From Arenicola marina (Eukaryota > Annelida > Polychaeta > Arenicolidae), in contig OZ025263.1 of the NCBI GenBank assembly GCA_964019135.1, forward strand, positions 24,179,639 through 24,243,638: a stretch of 64,000 nt of DNA. Reading direction: 5' to 3'. Below, piece by piece: positions 1 to 12,900 of this stretch. How positions within the stretch are numbered: position 1 is the first letter of the stretch; the number at the start of each line of letters is the position of its first letter. Made by a program: the position numbers and the translations under genes. The notes beneath the pieces are model-generated. The model was not told the origin of the DNA, did no database searches, and was given only the letters and a program-made list of their open reading frames with translations.

Positions 1-3000
1 TTACTTAGTCACGTGTTAGACTGAGAGTGGGTACTTATTTAGACTGAGAGTGGGTACTTATTTAGATACGTGTTAAACTGAGAGTGGGTATTTACTTAGA
101 CACGTGTTAGACTGAGAGAGTGGGTACTCCCTTTGTGACCTTTCAGACTGAGAGTGGGTACGTATTTAGACACGTGTTAGACTGAGAGTGGGTACTTAAT
201 TAGACACGTGTTAGACTGAGAGTGGGTACTTACTTAGACACGTGTTAGACTAAGAGTGAGTACTTACTTAGTCACGTGTTAGACTGAGAGTGGGTACTTA
301 CTTAGACTCGTTTCAGACTGAGAGTGGGTACTTATTTAGGCCCGTAGGTGGGAATTTACTTAGACGCGTGTTAGACTGAGAGTGGGTACTTACTTAGATA
401 CGTGTTAGACTGAGAGTGGGTATTTACTTAGACACTTGTTAGACTGAGAGTGGGTACTTACTTAGACACGTTTCAGACTGAGAGTGGGTACTTACTTAGA
501 CACGTGTTAGACTGAGAGTTGGTATTTACTTAGACACGTGTTAGACTGAGAGTGGGTACTTACTTAGACAGTGTTAGACTGAGAGTGGGTACTTACTTAG
601 ACACGTGTTAGACTGAGAGTGGGTACTTATTTAGACACGTTAGTGGGAACTTACTTAGACACGAGTTAGACTGAGATTGGGTACTTGCTTATTTAGACAC
701 GTTAGTGGGAACTTACTTAGACACGTGTTTGACTGAGAGTGGATACTTACTTAGATACGTGTTAGACTGAGAGTGGGTACTCCCTTAGAGACGTATCTAT
801 CGTGGGTACTTACTTAGACACGTGTTAGACTGAAAGTGGGTATTTACTTAGACACGTGTTAGACTGAGTGAGGGTACTTACTTGGACACGTGTTAGACTG
901 AAAGTGGGAACTTACTTAGACACGTGTTAGACTGAGAGAGGGTACTTACTTCGACACGTGTTAGACTGAGAGCGGCTACTTACATGGACACGTGTTAGAC
1001 TGAGAGCGGGTACTGACTTAGAGATGCGGTAGACAGAGTGATTAATTACTTAGACAACTGTTAGACTAGAGAGTGGGTACTTACTTAGACACGTGTTAGA
1101 CTGAGAGTGGGTACTTACTTAGACACGTGATAGACTGAGGGTGGGTACTTACGTAGACACGTGTTAGACTGAGAGAGGGTACTCACTTAGATACGTGTTA
1201 GACTGAGAGTGGTACTCCCTTAGAGACGTTTCAGACTGAGAGTGGGTACTTATTTAGACACGTGTTAGACTGAGAGTGGGAACTTACTTAGACACGTCTT
1301 AGAATGGGAGTGAGTACTTACATGGACACGTATTAGACTGAGAGCGGGTACTGACTTAGACACGTGTCAGACTGAGAGTTGTTACTCACTTAGACACGTG
1401 TTAAACTGAGAGTGGGTACTTACTTAGTCACGTTTTAGACTGAGAGTGGGTATTTACTTAGACACGTTTCAGACTGAGAGTGGGTACTTATTTAGACACG
1501 TGTTAGACTGAGAGAGGGTACTTACTTGGACACGTGTTAGACTGAAGGTGGGAACTTACTTAGACACGTGTTAGACTGAGAGTGGGTACTCACTTAGACA
1601 CGTGTTAGACTGAGAGTGGGTACTCTCTTAGACACGTGTTAGACTGAGAGTGGTTACTCACTTAGACACGTTTCACACTGAGAGTGGGTACTTATTTAGA
1701 CACGTGTTAGACTGAGAGAGGGTACTTACTTGGACACGTGTTAGACTGAAAGTGGGAACTTACTTAGACACGTGTTAGACTGAGAGTGGGTACTCACTTA
1801 GACACGTGTTAGACTGAGAGTGGTTACTCACTTAGACACGTGTTAGACTGAGAGTGGTTACTCACTTTGACGCGTGTTAGACTGAGAGTGATTACTCACT
1901 TAGAAACGTGTTAGACTGAGAGTGGTTACTCACTTAGACACGTGTTAGACTGAGAGTGGGTACTTGATTAGACACGTGTTTGACTGAGAGTGAGTAGTTA
2001 CTTAGTCGCGTGTTAGACTGAGAGTGGATACTTACTTTGACACGTTTCAGACTGAGAGTGGGTACTTATTTAGACTGAGAGTGGGTACTTATTTAGACAC
2101 GTTAGTTCGAACTTACTTAGACACGTGTTAGACTGAGAGTGGGTACTTATTTAGATACGTGTTAAACTGAGAGTGGGTATTTACTTAGACACGTGTTAGA
2201 CTGAGAGAGTGGGTACTCCCTTAGTGACCTTTCAGACTGAGAGTGGGTACGTATTTAGACACGTGTTAGACTGAGAGTGGGTACTTAATTAGACTCGTGT
2301 TAGACTGAGAGTGGGTACTTACTTAGACACGTGTTAGACTGAGAGTGAGTACTTGCTTAGTCACGTGTTAGACTAAGAGTGGGTACTTACTTAGATACGT
2401 GTTAGACTGAGAGTGGGTATTTACTTAGACACGTGTTAGACTGAGAGTGGGTACTCCCTTAGAAACGTTTCAGACTGAGAGTGGGTACTTATTTAGACAC
2501 GTTAGTGGGAACTTACTTAGACACGAGTTAGACTGAGATTGGGTACTTGCTTATTTAGACACGTTAGTGGGAACTTACTTAGACACGTGTTTGACTGAGA
2601 GTGGATACTTACTTAGATACGTGTTAGACTGAGAGTGGGTATTTACTTAGACACGTGTTCGACTGAGAGTGGGTACTCCCTTAGAGACGTATCAGACTGA
2701 GAGTGGGTACTTATTTAGACACGTGTTAGAATGAGAGTGGGTACTTAATTAGACACGTGTTAGACTGAGAGAGTGGGTACTCCCTTAGAGACGTTTCAGA
2801 CTGAGAGTGGGTACTCCCTTAGAGACGCTTCAGACTGAGAGTGGGTACGTATTTAGAGACGTGTTAGACTGAGAGTGGGTACTTACTTAGACACGTGTTA
2901 GACTGAGAGTGAGTACTTACTTAGTCACGTTTCGGGCTGAGAGTGGGTACTTATTTAGACACGGGTTAGACTGAGAGTGAGTACTTACTTAATCACTTGT

Positions 3001-3850
3001 TAGACTGAGAGTAGGTACTTGCTTAGACACGTTTCAGGCTGAGAGTGGGTACTTATTTAGACACGTGTTAGAATGAGAGAGGGTACTTACTTGGACACGT
3101 GTTAGACTGAAAGTGGGAACTTACTTAGACACGTGTTAGACTGAGAGAGGGTACTTACTTCGACACGTGTTAGACTGAGAGCGGCTACTTACATGGACAC
3201 GTGTTAGACTGAGAGCGGGTACTGACTTAGAGATGCGGTAGACAGAGTGATTAATTACTTAGACAACTGTTAGACTAGAGAGTGGGTACTTACTTAGACA
3301 CGTGTTAGACTGAGAGTGGGTACTTACTTAGACACGTGTCAGACCGAGAGTGGTTACTCTCTTAGACACGTGTTAGACTGAGAGTGGTTACTCACTTAGA
3401 CGTGTTTCAGACTGAGAGTGGGTACTTATTTAGACACGTGTTAGACTGAGAGAGGGTACTTACTTGGACACGTGTTAGACTGAAAGTGGGAACTTACTTA
3501 GACACGGGTTAGACTGAGAGTGGGTACTCACTTAGACACGTGTTAGACTGAGAGTGGTTACTCACTTAGACACGTGTTAGACTGAGAGTGGTTACTCATT
3601 TTGACACGTGTCAGACTGAGAGTGGGTACTCTCTTAGACACGTGTTAGACTGAGAGTTGTTACTCACTTAGACACGTTTCAGACTGAGAGTGGGTACTTA
3701 TTTAGACACGTGTTAGACTGAGAGAGGGTACTTACTTGGACACGTGTTAGACTGAAAGTGGGAACTTACTTAGACACGTGTTAGACTGAGAGTGGTTACT
3801 CACTTAGACACCTGTTAGACTGAGAGTGGGTACTTACTTAGACACGTGTC
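1..3850. repeat. 34-bp minisatellite, about 110 copies
   Basis: The consensus unit contains ACACGTGTTAGACTGAGAG followed by TGGGTACTTACTTAG, repeated with little variation from base 1 to about 3850. Subfamilies such as GAGAGAGGGTACTTACTTGG recur as blocks. A private variant (GATGCGGTAGACAGAGTG) occurs near 1023 and again near 3233, and the block at about 30-150 recurs at about 2060-2240, so longer segments were duplicated within the array. It lies in the intron after exon e49. The last copy overlaps the end of that exon and its splice donor. Each unit carries the palindrome ACACGTGT. Confidence 0.97.
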
Positions 3851-3957
3851 GTTCACGGTATAATATCCGACAGGACAAGCGCATTCAAAGGAGCCGTAGG
3901 TGTTGGTACATGCGGCGCCGCTTATACATGTACTTGCATTCCTACACTCGTCGATAT
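3838..3957 (-). CDS. Exon e49: calcium-binding EGF domain
   Basis: The exon starts after TTTCAG and reads DIDECRNASTC..., then a CTNTYGSFEC segment and a CACPVGYYTVNDTC end. DIDEC and the C-x-N-x4-F-x-C pattern are the marks of a calcium-binding EGF domain, and all six cysteines are present. The sixth Cys codon and the splice donor (CTAA/GTAAGT) lie inside the last unit of the 34-bp minisatellite. Phase 1 at both ends, as usual for EGF exons. Confidence 0.85.
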
Positions 3958-6900
3958 CTGAAACATCGGAAATAACGATACCTATAATAGGTATAATAGG
4001 TATAAATGTGACATGAATATATACTACCGTGACGTCACAAAGCGATCAAACCGAGAGGGGTAAAATCACACGTAGAAGCATGTCACACACCCTTTATCTG
4101 ACCGCTACGTGACAGCACTGTGTTCGCACGATTCCGGTCAGTGCAGGATAAGCGTGAGACGCCTTTTAGTAAACAAAAGCGGAGGGGGGGGGGGCCAGTT
4201 TTGTCCTTGTGTACACCAATCAAATGGGCCTAAAAACAGCATTTCCATTCCTTTGCTATGGCGGACATACATACCTGCGCACTTCTTTCCCCCTAGAAGC
4301 TCGAAGCCAGCTGCGCAGCCAGAGCAGGTGTAGGCATTGCCCGTGGAGTTGTGTTCCGCGGCGTCCGCGTCCGTACACTTGATGCTGGCTTGGCAGGGAT
4401 TCGCCAAACACCCGTTCACTTCAGTATCGCAGAAGTCGCCTGGAGCAAGCATGGCATATAATACACAGCGTGAGATGGCATCATGACAAACTATACGCCG
4501 CGTGAGATGGCATCATGGCAGACCACACGCCGCGTGAGATGGCATCATGGCATACAATACACAGCGTGATATGGCATCATGGCAGACCACACGCCGCGTG
4601 AGATGGCATCATGGCAGACCACACGCCGCGTGAGATGGCATCATGGCAGACAACACACCGCGGATGAGGGCCACAATAATAACTTTGGACTAGCGATCAG
4701 TTCATATGAATATAAATAATATGGGTTCGGAAGTGGCCAAACATTTTATTTCATAACGTCACATTGATCTCCCAATCCTCGCTAATCTTCGCTCCCAACA
4801 AGTATATAGCGGCTACTCACCTTCCCAGGCCGGGAAACAGTCGCAGTATGTGACCTGGAAGGTGTCCGTCTTGTTGTAGGCGCTGAGAAGATGCTCGTAG
4901 TCGCAGACCCCTTGATTCACGGAACACGGGCACATGCGGACGAGGGTTATCAGCGCCACCGCCCTGGCACCCTTCGAATCCGTGCCAGTGAATCTGCAGA
5001 GGAATGGTAGTAACGAAGATGAGGATAGCAGTGACCTATTTCACATATATAGTTTAGCCAGGCTACGGCGCTTAGATGGCTAAAATCGCCCATCATTTTT
5101 ACATGGCAACTTAAGCCCACTAAGCCCCGTAGTCGGCTAAACTGCGTTCGTGAAATCGACCAGTGGACTTACATGAGCTGAGCTGAGGCGGCTACCTCAA
5201 CAAATACGTAAGTCCGGGGATCGTGCGTTGGCGCAGAAAGGACCATTGTACTCGCATTACCTCATTGCGTATATGTGGGATTATATTGATTAAATTGATT
5301 AAATATAGTTATTATGCTGACACCAGGTTAAGTTGATATCATTACATAAGGCGATCACGTGACTAATTAAGCAATTAATTTGGGAGCGCGGCCTTGAAGT
5401 TGACCTCCTTGACCCCTAATGCTTGCTACCCGTACCTGAATGTTTCTGTGGGGTTGAGGTTCTGTGGGGTCCACGTGAGTGTGGCCGTCTGGCCTGTGAC
5501 CATGAATGTGGCTCCTGGAGGTAGGTTGAAGTCGGCTATCAGAGTCACCGTGTGTCCCTCGGGGTCGTTGGCTGTGATGACCATGGTGGCTTCCACCATG
5601 AGCTGCACGTCCAGCACTGTGAGACCCACGATAGTAGGCGGATCGTTGTCTGGGAAACGTGGGGCAGAGAGACGCAGACCGTGAGACGAGGGATGATAAT
5701 CAGAGCATCATAGGTCCCAGGCAGATCGGATTTATTCCAGGTGACATGATGAGGATGATGGAAATATCTATACGATCAATTTCTCAATTTGTGTTTTCAG
5801 TTACAGCTGATGACATCGGTCTCTTATTTTGCATTTTTTTGTATTTATTTCTGTATTTTTGTTTTATTTCTCGATGTCATAAGCAATATTGTTGATAATT
5901 TATGGATTCAAATTAATTAAGGTTTAGTTAATTAAGTGCTTAACCACATATAAACCATTGAATTCCAAGGATCACCGATGCATAGATTTACTCACTGAGT
6001 AAGACATCCATCTTGTCATTCTCCTCCTGGATTTCTTTGGTTGCCTGGGCAACGGCAGGGTCCCCGGTGACGAAGAGGTCGTAGAGGCACTGTAAGTTGC
6101 TTTCGCACAGGGTATCGGCGGTGGTTTCGGCGGCGGCGTCCGGCCAGATGACGTCATCTTGGAAGAGAGGCTGGAAGAGCTCGTTCTGGAAGGTGAAGTA
6201 GTCCGTCCCCGGGGGGTAGTAGAACAGGGAGTCCACCGGTGCAATCCTCCCTGCAATTCGCAAAAGAAACATCGGCTTTTAGTATCCACATGAGATACAC
6301 CTGCAACAATACAAAATACACGTAGTGTCTCGTCACATAGATGAAAACTACAGCGTCACCGCTCATGTCAACGAAATCAGTCACGCCAACGCCCTCGTCA
6401 CGCCGTGCCTATTCCACGTGACGTCACCAAAACTTACATTGCGGGCCGAAGTCGGCGAAGATGTCCCTGTCTGAGGCGGTGAAGGGGTAGACAGTGCCGT
6501 CCGGCAGTGCGAGGTCGTCCTCCGTTCGGTTGTTGAACACTCCCAGGAGGCCATGTGTCCTTTCCAGCAGGCCACTGGTCAACAGCACACGGAAGTGCAG
6601 CTGCCCAGGCGCCGCTCCCAGGATTAGAGCCACGCCTCAAATAAGAAATACATTAATTATGAAATACAGTAAATCATATAATTATTAAATTCAGTTCATA
6701 AAAATCATATAATTATTAAATTCAGTTCATAAAAACCATATAATTATTAAATTCAGTTCATCAAAACCATATAATTATTAATTCAGGGCATAAAAATCAT
6801 AAAATTATTAAATTATGGTCATAAAAATCATAAAATTATTAAATTCAGGTAATAAAAATCATAAAATTATTAAATTCAGGTCATAAAAATCTTCGTTTTT

Positions 6901-9900
6901 TTAATAGAGACAAATCTAAACCAGATGTCTAAGTTATAGACCTGGCTGGCAATATAAATGATGGCAAAAAGCCCTCACAAACTCTCTTATTATAGACACA
7001 AGAATAGATATGTAACAGTTTTCCTCATACTGACCCTAACTGGATTATGTTACATTCTGCAAATCGATTACGTTAATAAATCCCTCGATTGCAATTGGTT
7101 GACTGCCTTATTGTAGTTGAATATTTTGGTCTCAACTTGTTTTCAAGCTCTGAACAAGGGTCAAGCAGGCGTGTCCAGAAGGCGCCACAGCTCAGTAGAT
7201 TAAAGCATAGACAATTCTTGGCGTACCAGCGGGAACCCTGCTTGGGGCATCCAGCAGGGACATTGCTAGGAGCGAAGAGCAGGAAGCCAGCTTGGGGTGT
7301 CAGCAGGGACCCAGCTTGGGGTGGTCAGTAGGGAGCCAGCTTGTGGCGGCCAGCAGGGACCCAGATAGGGGCGGTCAGCAGGTACCCTGATTAAGGCGGT
7401 CAGCAGGGAGCCAGCTTGTGGGGGCCAGCAGGGACCCAGATAGGGGCGGTCAGCAGGGACCCTGTTTAAGGCAGCCAGCAGGAAGCCAGCGTGGGGCGGC
7501 CAGCGGGGACCCAGGTAGGGGCGGTCAGCAGGGACGAAGCTTGGGGCGGTCAGCAGGGACCAAGCTTGGGGCGGTCAGCAGAGACCAAGCTTGGGGCGGT
7601 CAGCCGGGACCCAGGTTGTGGCGGCCACCAGGGACCCAGCTTGGGGATGCCAGCAGGGACCCAGCTTGGGGCGGCCAGCAAGGAGCCAGTCTGAGGCGGC
7701 CAGCAGGTTGGTTGGTTGATTATTCAGGACGCTATGACCACTTTTGGTCATATCGCGTCAATGGGAGAAAGAAGGGACAGTGGAGCCATGTCCCCGGGAG
7801 TAACCCCCTACCGGCCAGCCGGGAGCCAGCTTGGGGCTGCCAGCTGGGACCTGGCTTGGGGCGGCCAGCAGGGACCCAGCTTGGGGCAGCCAGCAGGGAG
7901 CCAGCTTGTGGCGGTCAGTGGGGACCCAGCATGGGGCAGCCAGCATGGACCCAACTAGGAGGGGTCAGCAGGGAGCCAGTTTGAAGGGTTCAGCGGGGAC
8001 CTTGCTTGGGGCATCCAGCAGGAACCCAGTTGGAGGCGGCCAGCAGGGAGCCAGCATGGGGCGGCTAGAAGGGGCCCGGCGTGGGACGGCCAACAGGGAG
8101 CCAGCATGGGGCGGCTAGAAGGGACCCGGCATGGGGCGGCCAGCAGGGAGCCAGCATGGGGCGGCTAGCAGGAACCCAGCATTGGGCGGCCAGCTGGGAC
8201 CCAGCATGGGGCGGCCAGCAGAGACCCAGCCTGGGGAGGCCAGCAGGATACAGTCGAGCTCTCACCGGATTGGAAGGCCACATACAAAGTGGCGCCATCT
8301 TTGCGGAGAATCATGCTCTCAGCTACCATCTCGTCGCCGTCCGCAGCGTTGAGGAACCAGTCAGTGAAGGACTGGGTCTCATCCACAATAATCTCCAGCC
8401 CTGGAATTTATGTATTTCAATATATATATAACTAGATAATTTAAGTAATTAAATATGGAGTTAGCGTTATTGGATTGCTCCCGGTCAGCGAGAAAACATC
8501 CACTATCCCGAACCTTCTAGATGAGTAAAATGAGCGAAATTACTCAATCCCGGAATTGATGGTTATACCATGATATAAGTAATAATATTACATTATTTCG
8601 CATGCAGCGAAAACTGATTAAATTCGTGGTTAAATGTGTAGGCCGACGAGAGGCCATCAGTGCAAGTATGGCTTAGCGAACGGCCATTCCAATGGTAATG
8701 AGTGTTTGACATTGCCGTGTTTGGCGGTGTACCCACCGGAGAAGTCGGCATTGACGGCCACGTATATCCGGGCCGAGGCGCCCTGGGTGTCCCCCACGGT
8801 GGACGAGTCCTTGGCGGCGATGGCCCGCCACAGCGTGGCCTGGACCGGGGAGCTGTCCGGCGCCGTTGCCTGCGCAGCCCGGCCCTGCAGGTTGAAGGTC
8901 TGGTTCTTGATCAACCAGTACTCGCCCAGCCCGTTAAAGGTGTACTGCAGGCCGTCCACAGTAGTGATGTGCGGGTCGCCGAAACCGTCACCTGCGTAAC
9001 GGGAGAAAGTTTAAGTTCATGTAGACATTGTAACTGTGACGTCATCAGGGCAAGTAGGTATTCATGCACTGAACAGGAATGGAGACCTAAGGGCAAATAA
9101 CTTGTTTCTATAAGGTTAAACGACGAACCATCAAAGGGAACCAAAGCGGGGGGTGAGTAGGTATCAAGTTCCATACCATAACAATGTCAACGACAAACTG
9201 CAGCAAGGCTAGGGGTGGGCGTAGGGACGGGGAATTGACGAGACGGGTGTTGCGGCTGCCTCAATCTGCCACCGTTTTTTTGTTTTTTTTTACTATAGTT
9301 TTGTTGACCATTATAATAATAGTATTATTATTACATTTTTACCTTATACTTTGTGCGTTATTGTAATATTTTTTTAGTATCATAATTTTGCATTATTAAA
9401 AATGATTGTGTTATTAATTTTTTTGGTATTATTATAATTTTCGTATTATTTTGTATTATATTAATAGTTATATTTTTATTTATTAAAAAAAAAGCATCTG
9501 TGCACTTACAGGTTGTAGGGGCCACGTAGTTCACACAGCTGGCCAGAGGTCGCACTTCATAGAAGAGGTCGCACTGGTCGGACAGTTCGCAACATTGGTC
9601 CTTCGGTATGATGTCTTCCTGCTGGTGGAGCTCAGGGTAGTAGATGGGGTTGTACCTCAGCAACGACCCAGAATCGAAGTCCTGGATGGTGCGGAGAGTT
9701 CCATAGAGCTCCGTGGCGCCTGGGGAGGTGTCCGCCTCATAGCAGCATCGCTAAACCACGTTATGACACGTTTTTTAGCATATACATGTATATAACATTC
9801 GAACATAATGTTGAATTGATTGCCTAAAATACTTGCAACATATTTAGCAGTCAATAAATTATTCCCCCGCAAATACTGATTTCTATATACACTTACAATT

Positions 9901-12900
9901 TATAAATATACCTTTATATATATATGACTCAAAACTGGATAATTTTTTTTCTTCAAAAAATGTACATGCTTAGACTGGTATATTTCTTGCACCAGAGGTT
10001 GTGCGTGAGCTTGTAGTGGAAGATTAATACACATAAAGCGTATACCAATGTGTTTCAGGGGCGGATCCAGGGGGGGGGTTGGCAACCCGGCCCCGCCACC
10101 CCCACCCCCTCCCCTTTAGAGCCGAAATTTATACCATATAAAAACCAAACTCGCCCCCCCCCCCTATACAGCATATCTGTAACCGACCCTGATAAACGCC
10201 CCCCCCCCCATATCCAGGTTTTCTGGATCCGCCCCTGGGCTTTATCAAGACGTACCTGCGCCCATTCACCGAGGGCGATGAGGGCGAAGGAGTCCGCACA
10301 CCCGGTGAGGATGTCACGCTGATAGCGAGCATCCAGACCGGCCAGCTCCCAGGTACAGGGACAGTGCGGCAGCTGAACCAGGGCGTCACCAATCTCGTCC
10401 AGGCGGCTGTCTTGGTAGAAGACTCGGCACAGGTAGTCGGCTGTGTCCTCCGTCTCCTCGCACGTGACGTCACTGGTCTGGAAGACCCAGATCTTCGCCT
10501 CGCCTATGGAGGGGTACATTCGTGCGCCGCATGTATTGCAATGGTCATAGGTAAGGGGGTTACTAGGACGGGAAGCTGCGCCGCTATAACGGCGGGGGTG
10601 GGGTTGAGGGTGGCGAGTGTTGGGTGGGACGTGGGGCGTAACTAAGGAAGCGTTGTCGCTATTACTTAAATGGGGACGCCTAATGATGCATGGCATTTCG
10701 TCAAGGGTGCGCTGTTGTCATGGTTACTGATGATACGTGGCCTGGGGATGTATCCCGCCATGGGCATGTTAAATTAGCCGACAAAGCGTAACCATACTGA
10801 AATTCCATCGCGTAATGTAGTGATGTAAGTCACGATGGTCGTCACCATGGGAACGAGCGGTGCATGTCACCCAGGCAACCGTCATTGGCTTAGGTTAGGG
10901 TTAACTATAATACGGGTTATTAATCCCGTTCGGAAGTACCTGTGTTGCCCAGTGAGTCCGGGTCATCCAGGTTGGTGCCTTCCGTAGACAGGGAGGAGAA
11001 CATGTTAAAGGTATCGGGAGCGGACACCATGTCGGCGCTCGGGATCTGATACCCCTGGGCGGCCGGGTACGTGGGATCCAGATCCAATTCGTCGTACAGG
11101 AAGATCATGTAGCTTCTGGATCTGGACGAGTCCGACATCAGCACCAGTTGGAAGGTCGCCGTCTGAGCAGAAGAATGGAAGAATTTGAACCAGAACGATG
11201 ATACATGCAATGTCATATATATATATATACATAAATATATACATATATATATGTATACGTGACAGGTCCAGGATACCTCCATTATGACTCGTGGTCGCTG
11301 GCATCAAGGCCACCTCGGCAAAAAAAAAAATTATCGCGAATAATTAAGGTGAATTAGAATCTTGAATAGTACGGACAATGAATGGCGAGAAACCCGTAGA
11401 CAAGATCACCTATGGTGACGGTAAATATAAAATAAGGCTGATCAAGCTGGTCAAATTGATCAAAAGCTAATTATTGATTAATGCGACAATGAAACCCACC
11501 AACCACCCCACAGCATATTAGCGCATATGTAGTGTATTGAATCAAAAGTGGATGTTTTTTTTTACGGCGGCCTTCTCATATTTCGCATAAATACGAATTA
11601 CACATAAGCATCAGTTTGGCATATAAAATCTCAGATACTCACAGATGTGCCTATGTTGTTGACGAAAGGGAAAGGGACCATGTTGGACCACGTGATCACC
11701 GCCACTTCGTCTGGGCTGAAGCCATCATCTCCCTTTGTTCTCCGGATGTCCATGATGGCGCGTTGCATCACGAGCGCCGTCCCAGCGTCCTTGTATTGGT
11801 CGGGGGTGAAGCGTCGGTAGACCTACACAAACCATTATATAGAACACTTAGTGGTTTAGGCCATGCATCTGTCTCGGCGTCCTTGTATTGGTCGGGGGTG
11901 AAGCGTCGGTAGATCTACACAAACCCTTATATAGAACACTTAGTGGTTTAGGCCATGCCTCTTTCTCGGCGTCCTTGTATTGGCTATGCGTGTAGCGTCG
12001 GTAGACCTACACAAACCATTATATAGAACACTTAGTGGTTTAGGCCATGCATCTGTCTCGGCGTCCTTGTATTGGCTATGGGTGTAGCGTCGGTAGACCT
12101 ACACAACCCATCATATAGAACACTTAGTGGTTTAGGTCTAATAAGGTTACCTGGTGGTAAAGAATTCCTTCGGATCCATTCGGGGCAGCCCCGGTCGTGT
12201 CGAAGTCCATCCAGAAGGGGGCGATCATGGCCTTGTCGGTATCGTCCAGAGGGAACAGCTGCGGGTCGTAGATGACGTACTCCTCCAGAAAGTTCACATA
12301 TCCATTGATGGACGCCTGCGAGAAGCCGAGGACACAAGTATCGATTATTGACGGTGGCTCAAGTACATGCAAGAAATAGCAGAGAACGTGGATGAATTAT
12401 CCCCAAAATCGGGGAGAAGCAACCCACAAATAACATGCTTGCAAGTAAAATTCTCACATGCCTTTTGAGGTCATGATAACAGACGTACTTAAACTAGTGA
12501 ATATTGTCGAATTATTTAATCATATTTTGTTAGGCAATATTAATTTGCTGCGCTGGCAAAATAGGGAAATCCTAGTTTGATGTGTACTCACGAATATATT
12601 TGGATAGGTGACACATCCAAAAAGGAATCCGTACTCCATCCAGATGGGGGCAGAGAAGCCGTCGTCGCTGTTGGTGAGTGACTGGTCTCTCGCACCCAGT
12701 CCGTAGGGGTAGAGCCCGGACGTACGCACTGTTAAATGACAGATAACATATTACCATGTATTCATCAAGTGATATGTGCATGACATTTTCTCACAAATAC
12801 AGGTTTCGCCGGTATTTAATGACTGTATCATATTTTAAAATTTAATGAAATTTAAATAAACATTTTTAATGACAAATTCATTTCAGACACACCCGTTTTT

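Noticed and set aside
1..3850. CRISPR array
   Set aside because: Units are contiguous without spacers and diverge gradually, so this is a minisatellite in an animal genome.
7418..7984. 188-codon G/P/Q-rich frame resembling collagen
   Set aside because: A 25-bp minisatellite read through. There is no Gly-X-Y regularity.
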